Positions 15,856-23,159 of a DNA stretch of 64,000 nt are shown in pieces; within the stretch, counting starts at the first letter, position 1, and each line of letters opens with the position of its first letter. Under the pieces are notes generated by a model. The model worked only from the letters and a program-made list of their open reading frames with translations, was not told the DNA's origin and did no database searches. The position numbers and the translations under genes were made by a program. Source of the DNA: Pedobacter cryoconitis. GTDB taxonomy: Bacteria; Bacteroidota; Bacteroidia; Sphingobacteriales; Sphingobacteriaceae. The stretch is from assembly GCF_014200595.1 (NCBI RefSeq), contig NZ_JACHCG010000001.1:806001-870000 (forward strand), given 5' to 3'.

Positions 15856-16200
15856 TCTTCAAATTGAAATGAAGGACTGCTTGACGAGCCTCGTAACAGA
15901 AATCTGGTAAATTTCAACAATACCCTACGAGATAAGTCAAGCAGCCTGAACCTATAAATATGGGGTCGGTTGCTTGCTTAAGTTTATTGTAGGGTATATT
16001 TTGCAAAAAATATATAGGTTTACCAGAACCTCTGTTACATTAAACGGGCAAGTAGCCGACCCTGTTCTTTTTCCAGATTTCGCCTATTTGCATCCGCAGC
16101 TCCGTATAAACACCAATTACCTTGATTAAGAAAATGGTATGTGCGGCCAGCGAAATTCTCCTGGTTCAACGCGTAAAAGCTGGTTGCCATACCTTTTCTA
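15856..16200 (+). ncRNA. Candidate highly structured noncoding RNA (~340 nt), possibly 6S-like
   Basis: This interval contains many long complementary pairs. A rod fold is made by GTAACAGA 15893-15900 with 16031-16038, TCTGGTAAA 15903-15911 with 16019-16027, ATACCCTAC 15920-15928 with 15989-15997, and 15934-15946 with 15968-15979. Competing helices are CTGCTTGAC 15877-15885 with 15936-15944, CTCGTA 15890-15895 with 15926-15931, AACCTATA 15949-15956 with 16013-16020, and a 17-bp helix of 15963-15979 with 16046-16062. The mismatches in the long helices are G-T on the plus strand, so they are wobble pairs only in a plus-strand RNA. A 15-bp hairpin with a T tail ends the region. The rod with an asymmetric inner loop recalls 6S RNA, but no family was assigned. 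Confidence 0.5.
16136..16197 (+). terminator. Hairpin with T tail at the end of the structured RNA
   Basis: GGTATG (16136-16141) plus GCGGCCAGC (16143-16151) pair with GCTGGTTGC (16179-16187) plus CATACC (16188-16193), one bulged T and two G-T wobbles. TTTT (16194-16197) follows and further T-rich sequence continues to 16210. The 27-nt loop is long for a terminator, so it may also be a structural domain of the RNA. Confidence 0.45.
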
Positions 16201-16224
16201 TTCTCTTTTATTCTTCATTAAAAC

Positions 16225-16956
16225 ATGCTTATGAATAATTATTCAGGATCTAAAACAGTGAAATGGGACATCCATCTGCCAGAGAAAGTTTTTCATATTA
16301 AAGGAACAGTCAGTGTTTCCAATGAACTTTCCATACCAGTTAAAACTACCAGGAGGTTATGGGTCAATCACCAGGAAGTATTTCCTCAAACCGCGACAGT
16401 ACTCCGCCCATTTTATGATTGTAGCTTTGAATGGGGCGAACTCGGACAGAACGCTTCTTATACCACAGCATTAGCAATTTGTCTGGCTATATTTAATAGC
16501 GAAAGGCTGGCCGAAAACCTGTTTATCTGTTTCAAAGAAGAGTTTGTTCAGAATTTTCCTGATGGCAGCTTTGAACTGGTTCTGGAAGTGACCAGGTTTT
16601 TAAATAAACATAACCAGAGGTTACATCCCAATCTGTACAGCCGGTTTTGTTTTTCCGCGATTACCAGTTCAAGAGAAATTCTTTTGTATAATGATCCCGA
16701 AACCGGGATAATCACAGCCGATCTTGCTGAAAATTATGCTATGCATAGAGAATATATGCCTGATGTGAAGCTGAGAAAACTCAATGAACGTAAACAAAGA
16801 CTGTTATTCAGGTTATTTGCGAAGGATGACTATATCGTGAGCGGGTATGAGTTTCCTGAGGTGATGCGCAGGGTAGAAGAAATGATGGCCAGATTTTACT
16901 GGAGATCCGTAGAGAAAATTATTACCAATAAGCTGGCAGAGCGTTATGAAAATTAA
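16225..16956 (+). CDS. DUF6166-like protein
   Basis: The protein has 243 residues. Residues 40-110 resemble the DUF6166 pattern: RRLWVNHQEVFPQ, then FEWGELGQNASYTTALAICLAIF and a helix ENLFICFKEEFVQNFP ending SFEL. The remaining half is helical and arginine-rich at the end (VMRRVEEMMARFYWRSVEKI) and was not recognised. No signal peptide. It starts 25 bp after the putative end of the structured RNA and could be expressed by read-through from it; its end nearly touches the convergent epimerase gene (1 bp apart). Confidence 0.5.
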   Translation: MLMNNYSGSKTVKWDIHLPEKVFHIKGTVSVSNELSIPVKTTRRLWVNHQEVFPQTATVLRPFYDCSFEWGELGQNASYTTALAICLAIFNSERLAENLFICFKEEFVQNFPDGSFELVLEVTRFLNKHNQRLHPNLYSRFCFSAITSSREILLYNDPETGIITADLAENYAMHREYMPDVKLRKLNERKQRLLFRLFAKDDYIVSGYEFPEVMRRVEEMMARFYWRSVEKIITNKLAERYEN

Positions 16957-16957
16957 A

Positions 16958-17962
16958 CTATACTTTATTCCTCATCCAGTTCATTGTATATTCCAACCCC
17001 CTTTGTACATCATATAAAGGATCGTAACCCAGATCTTTTTTGATCCGGTTAATATTTGCCAGTGAATCATGAATGTCTCCAGCCCTGGATGGACCATAAG
17101 TCTGTCCAGGATCTGTACCATGGAGTTTTTTTATAATGTTCCACAGCTGGTTTAGGGAAATACGTTCACTGTAAGCTACATTATAAACCGTATTTGGAAT
17201 ATCACCAGCAAATAACAACGCTTTGATATTTGCCTGTACTACATTTTCAATGAAAGTGAAATCCCTGGTCTGACTTCCATCGCCATTGATCACGGGTGCA
17301 GCACCTGTGATAACCGCTTTCATTAATAATGGAATAACTGCTGCATAAGCACCTTCAGGATCCTGGTTTGGGCCGAAAACATTAAAATATCTTAAACCTA
17401 CGCTATCTGTTCCGTAAGTTTTTCTGAAAACATCTGCATAAAGTTCGTTAACTAATTTAGTCACTGCATAAGGAGAGAGGGGAGCCCCGATGCGTTCTTC
17501 TGTTTTGGGTAATTCCTTACTATCTCCGTAAGTAGAAGAAGAGGCTGCATAGATCATCCTCTTCACCTTTTGCTCTTTAACTGCCATCAGCATGTTTAAA
17601 AAGCCTTCTATATTAACCTGGCTGGTTGTTAAAGGATCTTTTATAGAACGTGGTACAGAACCCAGCGCCGCCTGATGCGTTACATAATCAATTCCTTTGC
17701 AGGCAGATATACAGGTTTCAGGATCACGGATATCACCATTTATAAATTCAAAGGCCGGATCAGGTTCAAATTCTTCCAGATTCTTCCAGAATCCAGTAGC
17801 TAAATTATCCAGTACGCGTACCTTTCCCGCACCATATTTCAACAGATATCTGACCAGGTTTGAACCGATAAAGCCAGCGCCGCCGGTAATCAGAAAAGCT
17901 GATTTGCTCAGATCCTGATCATGGTAAGGATGAGTATAAAGCTGATAATTAGAGTCTTCCAT
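16958..17962 (-). CDS. UDP-N-acetylhexosamine 4-epimerase (WbpP/TviC type SDR)
   Basis: A 334-residue extended short-chain dehydrogenase that interconverts UDP-GlcNAc/GalNAc or their uronic acids at C4. It has the NAD-binding [12 protein letters not shown] (residues 25-36), the Ser/Thr of AASSSTYGD, the catalytic YAVTK (about residue 166), and the WbpP-like phrases AALGSVPRS and LRYFNVFGP. The first 20 residues are an unusual polar leader. It overlaps the dehydrogenase gene by 14 bp, so the two form an operon making a UDP-GalNAcA-type precursor. Confidence 0.9.
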   Translation of the reverse strand: MEDSNYQLYTHPYHDQDLSKSAFLITGGAGFIGSNLVRYLLKYGAGKVRVLDNLATGFWKNLEEFEPDPAFEFINGDIRDPETCISACKGIDYVTHQAALGSVPRSIKDPLTTSQVNIEGFLNMLMAVKEQKVKRMIYAASSSTYGDSKELPKTEERIGAPLSPYAVTKLVNELYADVFRKTYGTDSVGLRYFNVFGPNQDPEGAYAAVIPLLMKAVITGAAPVINGDGSQTRDFTFIENVVQANIKALLFAGDIPNTVYNVAYSERISLNQLWNIIKKLHGTDPGQTYGPSRAGDIHDSLANINRIKKDLGYDPLYDVQRGLEYTMNWMRNKV

Positions 17963-19226
17963 GTATAAGTTCTTCAGGTAACATCCCTTTTATATCATAT
18001 ATTACTGTATTTTCTTTGCAAAGCTCCTGTACATCGAGTTCTTTAAACTCAGCATGGGCAACAGCACCAATTACAGCATCAAACTGTCGGTCGGTAATCG
18101 CTTCATTCTGACAAGTAATACCATATTCCTGGTAAACATGTGCAGGATCGGCCCATGGATCAAGAATACATACATTCACATGGTACTCTTTTAAACGCGT
18201 TACAATATCTATCACCCTTGTATTGCGTACATCCGGACAATTCTCCTTAAAAGTGAAACCTAAAATCAGGACTTCGCTGCCAGTAACCTGTATTTGCTTG
18301 CGTACCATCAATTTAATGACTTCATCGGCAATATATTGTCCCATTCCATCATTCAAACGTCTGCCGGCAAGAATGATTTCTGGATGATAACCAGCTTCCT
18401 GTGCCTTTTGAGCAAGGTAATAAGGATCTACACCAATACAATGCCCGCCCACAAGTCCGGGTTTAAAGTTCAGAAAATTCCATTTAGTACCCGCGGCTTC
18501 CAATATGTCGAGTGTATTCAAACCAATCAGGTTAAATATCTTGGCCAGTTCATTGACAAAGGCAATATTAATATCCCGTTGTGCATTTTCTATGACTTTG
18601 GCTGCTTCCGCGACTTTAATACTCGGGGCCCTGTAAGTACCGGCAGTAATAATGGTACGGTACAATTCATCTACGCGGTCTGCTGCTGCTGGCGTAGAAC
18701 CAGACGTAATCTTTAAAATCTGGGTCAGTGTATGTTCTTTATCCCCTGGATTGATCCGTTCGGGAGAATATCCACAATGAAAATCAACATTGAATTTAAG
18801 CCCCGAAACACGTTCCAGTACCGGTGCGCATTCGTCTTCGGTAACGCCGGGGTAAACGGTTGACTCATAAATTACGATATCTCCCTTTTTTAAAAACTGA
18901 CCCACTGTTTCACTTGCCTTATATAAAGCAGACAAATCGGGATGATTGAATTTATCAATAGGGGTAGGCACGGTAATAATATAAATACGTGCTTGCTGTA
19001 GCGCACTAATATCGCTGCTGAATGATAAATCAGACTTGACGTCCAGCAATTGGGCCTCAGTGATTTCCAGCGTGCTGTCATATCCCTTATGTAGTTCTTC
19101 TATGCGTTTTTGTTTAGTATCAAAGCCTGTCACTTTGAAATACCGGGCAAAAGCTACTGCCAGTGGTAACCCAACGTAACCCAGGCCAATAACAGCTATA
19201 GGTGTGTCTTTATCAATCCTTGTCAT
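17949..19226 (-). CDS. UDP-N-acetylhexosamine 6-dehydrogenase (WbpO/TviB type)
   Basis: A 425-residue nucleotide-sugar dehydrogenase that oxidises C6 of a UDP-HexNAc to the uronic acid in two NAD-dependent steps. The N-terminal Rossmann fold carries [11 protein letters not shown] (residues 13-23). The central domain holds [10 protein letters not shown] and the catalytic Cys in [12 protein letters not shown] (about residue 258). The C-terminal domain has [14 protein letters not shown]. Its product fits the overlapping epimerase downstream, as in the Vi antigen TviB/TviC and Pseudomonas WbpO/WbpP pathways. No glycosyltransferase or flippase genes are adjacent, unlike most capsule loci. Confidence 0.92.
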   Translation of the reverse strand: MTRIDKDTPIAVIGLGYVGLPLAVAFARYFKVTGFDTKQKRIEELHKGYDSTLEITEAQLLDVKSDLSFSSDISALQQARIYIITVPTPIDKFNHPDLSALYKASETVGQFLKKGDIVIYESTVYPGVTEDECAPVLERVSGLKFNVDFHCGYSPERINPGDKEHTLTQILKITSGSTPAAADRVDELYRTIITAGTYRAPSIKVAEAAKVIENAQRDINIAFVNELAKIFNLIGLNTLDILEAAGTKWNFLNFKPGLVGGHCIGVDPYYLAQKAQEAGYHPEIILAGRRLNDGMGQYIADEVIKLMVRKQIQVTGSEVLILGFTFKENCPDVRNTRVIDIVTRLKEYHVNVCILDPWADPAHVYQEYGITCQNEAITDRQFDAVIGAVAHAEFKELDVQELCKENTVIYDIKGMLPEELIHGRL

Positions 19227-19349
19227 CTATAATCTTCTATTCTGCTTGTTTTTCAACAAACAGGGCGCAATTTATTGAAATAAAACTGAATCTTAAGCAT
19301 TAATAAAGCGAGGTTTCTTAGTAGATTTGATTAAACTAACTGATAACAG

Positions 19350-21392
19350 ATGAATAATTTAAAACTCTCTTTGGGAGTACCCATCATCGCAGGCTCTCTG
19401 CTGGTTTTGGCTGCATTCCAATCCTTTCATTCCACAGGTGACCCTAAATCGGGGATTATCCTTGAAAATATGGATAAACAAGTAGTTCCGGGAAATAATT
19501 TCATGGAATACGTAAACGGAACCTGGATTAAAAAAACAGAAATTCCTGCGGATAAACCCTCTGCAAGTGTAAGCTCACTGATCAATGACAAAGCTCAGGA
19601 AGATGTCAAAGAAATTATAGAAAAGGCAGCATCAGGGAAATTTGCCGATGGTTCTGAAGAACAAAAAATAGGTGACCTTTATGGCTCTTACATGAATATG
19701 ACTGCCAGAGATGCGGTTGGTATAAAGCCATTGGCAGCTGATTTTAAGAAGATTGATGGTATTAAAAATCAAAAAGAGCTGGCAGCCTATTTTGCTTATG
19801 CGAATAAAATAGGGAATATGGCACCGTTTAGTGTGGCAGTTACTGAAGACTTTAAAAATCCTAAAAACTATATGCTGCTAACCTGGCAAGGTGGATTGGG
19901 CCTGCCGGACAGAGAATATTATTTTACTGATAACGCGAAGTCTAAAGAGATCAGAACGAAATATGTAGCCCATATTGAAAAAATGCTGACCCTTGCAGGA
20001 ATTACTGAAGCAAAACCAAAAGCATCAGAGATTATGGCTTTAGAAACCTTGATGGCTTCTAAACAAATGAAGAAAGAAGAAACCAGGAATATGGCTGGTT
20101 TATACAACAAATATGCTGTGAGTAACCTGAATACCTTAATGCCTGATTATGACTGGAAAGGTATGCTGAATGAAGCAGGTGTGAAAAATCCGGACAGTAT
20201 TGTCGTTGCACAAGTAGCTTATACTAAAGACCTGAACGCGATTATTAAAAATACCCCGCTGAGTATCTGGAAAACTTATCTGAAATGGAGTTTGGTCAAA
20301 GGTGGAGCAAGTGCTTTGAATTCTGCTCTTGATGAAGAGAATTTTAGTTTCAATGGCACTATATTAAATGGTATACCTAAACAACGTCCGCAATGGCGCA
20401 GAGCTGTTGGTGTGGTGAATGGTTCTTTAGGGGAAATGGTTGGTAAGTTATATGTAGAGAAACATTTCTCTCCTGAAGCTAAGGCACGTATGCTGGTTTT
20501 GGTTGGCAATCTGCTTAAAGCTTATGAAACCAGTATCAAAGAACTGGACTGGATGAGTCCTGAAACTAAAACTGAGGCACTTAAAAAGATCAGTAAGTTT
20601 ACTCCTAAAATCGGTTATCCTGATAAATGGAGAGATTATTCGACCTTGAAAATTGTTAAAAATGATCTTTATGGTAACCTGACCCGTTCTACAGCTTTCG
20701 AATATAACCGAATGATGAAAAAGTTGGGAACTCCGGTTGACCGTACAGAGTGGGGGATGACTCCTCAGACGGTAAACGCCTATTATAACCCGCCATTGAA
20801 TGAAATCGTATTTCCGGCAGCTATCCTGCAACCACCATTTTTTGATATGAATGCAGAAGATGCCGTAAATTATGGCGGTATCGGTGCTGTTATCGGTCAT
20901 GAAATTGGTCATGGATTTGACGATCAGGGCAGTACTTTTGACGGAGATGGTGTGATGCGTGATTGGTGGACAAAGAATGATTTAAGTGAATTTAAAAAAA
21001 GGACAAATGCTTTGGTTGCACAGTACAGCGGCTTTAAAGTATTGAGTGACCTGAATGTAAATGGCGAATTTACTTTGGGAGAGAATATTGGGGATCTTGG
21101 TGGATTAACTATTGCGCTTAAAGCTTACCATGCTAGTTTGAATGGTAAAACCGCGCCAGTACTGGATGGCTTTAATGGCGATCAGCGAGTTTTTATTGGT
21201 TGGGGACAGGTTTGGTTAAACAAATCAAGAGAACAAGCCTTAAGAAAACAAGTAGGTACAGACCCGCACTCTCCTGCAAGGTTCCGTGTGAATGGAATTG
21301 TAAGGAACATTCCTGAATTTTACACTGCATTTAATGTAAAACCTGGTGACTCGTTATATCTTGCACCTAACAAGAGAGTTAAAATCTGGTAA
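19350..21392 (+). CDS. M13-family zinc metallopeptidase (neprilysin/PepO-like)
   Basis: A 680-residue exported endopeptidase. An N-terminal hydrophobic segment (residues 10-24) precedes the M13 N-domain, which begins DKQVVPGNNFMEYVNGTWIKK. The zinc motif is HEIGH (about residues 517-521) with the following GFDDQGSTFD, and the third ligand Glu lies in GENIGDLGG (about 577). The C-terminal VRNIPEFYTAFNVKPGDSLYL and a final tryptophan match the family end. Length is typical. It is a single-gene unit closed by the terminator at 21413-21450. Confidence 0.95.
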   Translation: MNNLKLSLGVPIIAGSLLVLAAFQSFHSTGDPKSGIILENMDKQVVPGNNFMEYVNGTWIKKTEIPADKPSASVSSLINDKAQEDVKEIIEKAASGKFADGSEEQKIGDLYGSYMNMTARDAVGIKPLAADFKKIDGIKNQKELAAYFAYANKIGNMAPFSVAVTEDFKNPKNYMLLTWQGGLGLPDREYYFTDNAKSKEIRTKYVAHIEKMLTLAGITEAKPKASEIMALETLMASKQMKKEETRNMAGLYNKYAVSNLNTLMPDYDWKGMLNEAGVKNPDSIVVAQVAYTKDLNAIIKNTPLSIWKTYLKWSLVKGGASALNSALDEENFSFNGTILNGIPKQRPQWRRAVGVVNGSLGEMVGKLYVEKHFSPEAKARMLVLVGNLLKAYETSIKELDWMSPETKTEALKKISKFTPKIGYPDKWRDYSTLKIVKNDLYGNLTRSTAFEYNRMMKKLGTPVDRTEWGMTPQTVNAYYNPPLNEIVFPAAILQPPFFDMNAEDAVNYGGIGAVIGHEIGHGFDDQGSTFDGDGVMRDWWTKNDLSEFKKRTNALVAQYSGFKVLSDLNVNGEFTLGENIGDLGGLTIALKAYHASLNGKTAPVLDGFNGDQRVFIGWGQVWLNKSREQALRKQVGTDPHSPARFRVNGIVRNIPEFYTAFNVKPGDSLYLAPNKRVKIW

Positions 21393-21412
21393 ACAGACTT
21401 CATTGAAAAACT

Positions 21413-21450
21413 AAAAAGCCGCTGCTTCCTAATGGAACAGCGGCTTTTTA
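21413..21450. terminator. Bidirectional intrinsic terminator
   Basis: AAAAAGCCGCTG pairs with CAGCGGCTTTTT around a short loop TTCCTAATGGAA that itself pairs partly. It lies between the convergent M13 peptidase and YceI genes. Confidence 0.9.
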
Positions 21451-21497
21451 GTTTTTCAACGTTAAATTTAGCCTAAAGGCTAAATCAGGTCATCTGA

Positions 21498-22079
21498 CTA
21501 GTTTTTAACGAATTCAGTATTTGCGTTAAGTGTAATATCATCACTTAACATTGCATTTGGATATTTTGAACCTAAAGCGAAATCAGCTCTTTTGATTGTT
21601 CCGGTTACTTTGAAACCAGCAGTCGCTTTTTTAGACATTGGGTTAGTAGTTACACCTCTTAAAGTTGCATCTAAAGTAACTGGTTTAGTTACACCATGTA
21701 ATGATAATAAACCGCTTACTTTGAATTTGTTACCAGCTAATTTTTTAACTGAAGTACTTTTGAAAGTTAATTTAGGGAATTTTTCAGCGTCAAAGAAATC
21801 AGCAGTTTTCAAATGTCCGTCTCTTTTTTCATCTTCTGTATTTACTGAATTGATATCAGCACTTAAAGTTACCACTGCATCAGAGAAATCATCTTTTGAA
21901 GTTGTGATTGTTGATTCAAAGTTTTTAAATGAACCTTCAACATCAGTGATCATTAAGTGGGTAACCACGAATCCTAATTTTGAGTGTGCTTTATCCGCAG
22001 TCCAGGTACTAGGTCCAACTGGTTTAAAAGCAAATAGTGCAGCTGATGCTGCTAATAATAATACAAGTAGTTTTTTCAT
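21498..22079 (-). CDS. YceI-family periplasmic lipid-binding protein
   Basis: A 193-residue lipocalin-like YceI protein. Start at ATG 22079 gives a clean signal peptide (MKKLLVLLLAASAALFA); the longer reading adds a short polar leader. Mature hallmarks are WTADKAHSKLGFVVTHLMITDVEGSF (residues 25-50), VTLSADINSVNTEDEKRDGHL and FPKLTFKSTSV. YceI proteins bind polyisoprenoid or amphiphilic ligands. Single gene, ended by the shared terminator at 21413. Confidence 0.93.
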   Translation of the reverse strand: MKKLLVLLLAASAALFAFKPVGPSTWTADKAHSKLGFVVTHLMITDVEGSFKNFESTITTSKDDFSDAVVTLSADINSVNTEDEKRDGHLKTADFFDAEKFPKLTFKSTSVKKLAGNKFKVSGLLSLHGVTKPVTLDATLRGVTTNPMSKKATAGFKVTGTIKRADFALGSKYPNAMLSDDITLNANTEFVKN

Positions 22080-22298
22080 GTCTGTAATTTTTTTATACGA
22101 CAAATATGGTATAATAAAATTGTTGTTGTATTGATGTATGATAAGAAAAATAGCAGGAGCGTAAAAAAATATTAAAAGATTAAAAGGTCTTACATTCTTA
22201 AAATAGGTAGTTGACCCCAGGTTTTCAAGTATTTATACTGGTGGTTAATTAAATAAACCTCTTAAATTTGGTGTTAAATTAATCTCTCTCTAAATAGC

Positions 22299-22985
22299 AT
22301 GAAATCATTTGTAGATATGGCTCCGAAAAATTTACTTTGCTTTTCACATCTCCGCTGGGACTTTTTGTTGCAGCGGCCTCAGCAATTGTTATTGAGATTT
22401 GCGGAGGATACCAATATCTATTACGTCGAAAACCCTGTTTTTGATGCAAAAGAGAAACCTTATTTCTCTTTTGGAACCAGATCGGAAACCTTATGGAAAA
22501 TGGTTCCGCACTTAAGACCAGGACTAACTTCCAGTCAGACCACTAAATGCATGGTCCAATTAATGGATGGATTTCTGGAAAATGCAAACCTTGAAGATTG
22601 GACATTCTGGTACTATACTTCTTCTGCGTTATCGTTTACCCAAAAATATAAACCCGGATTAACCATATACGATTGTATGGACGAAGTTTCTATGTTCAGA
22701 AGTTGTCCTGAAGACATGTGTATCCTGGAGAAGAAATTGATAGAAAAGGCTGATCTTATCTTTACACAAGGGTATACCAACACGATCAGTAAAAAGATAT
22801 TCCATCCCCATGTTCATCCATTTCCTTCTACAGATTCGTTACACAATACCGCTCAGACCTTATCATGGAATGACACCTATAACGCAATGTCCCGTTTAAT
22901 CAAAAACAGCTCAGCAGGAAAGGGCAATCCGCATAAATCCTTCAAAAATAATGCCCACAGAGATCAGCTGTTCAATATCTTTTAG
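22299..22985 (+). pseudogene. Glycosyltransferase with internal deletion (remnant)
   Basis: The protein has 228 residues. The first 170 match the N-domain of GT-B glycosyltransferases of the TuaH-like type: CFSHLRWDFLLQRPQQL, YYVENPVF, the YDCMDEVSMF segment, LIEKADLIFTQGY. After FHPHVHPFPSTDS the usual second Rossmann domain (about 200 residues with nucleotide-sugar binding) is missing, yet the text resumes with LSWNDTYNAMSRLI, which looks like the family's closing helix. An in-frame deletion of the C-domain is the simplest reading. It may still be expressed but cannot bind a donor sugar in the usual way. Confidence 0.6.
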
Positions 22986-23159
22986 AGAACCATTCTCCAG
23001 CATTCAGTATGAATTTATTCTGACTGTCAATAGGCAGAATATTAACGATTTAGCATCCGGTTTAATGAAAATAATTTAATTATTTTTTCTATTAAAAGAT
23101 TCTTGTAACCAGAAACTACCAACTTTATTTTAACTTTATAATATTTATGAATTGAAATA

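Noticed and set aside
16035..16190. A 51-codon minus-strand frame opening MATSFYALNQENFAGRTY and preceded by AGAAAAGG
   Set aside because: It reads rather like protein, but it is antisense to the structured RNA, is short, and matches no family I know. The RNA pairing with plus-strand G-T wobbles explains the region better. It should be kept in mind if proteomics finds it.
15856..16200. tmRNA or RNase P RNA
   Set aside because: No GAGGAAAGUCC-type RNase P core and no tRNA-like ends or tag-peptide frame of tmRNA on either strand, despite the similar length.
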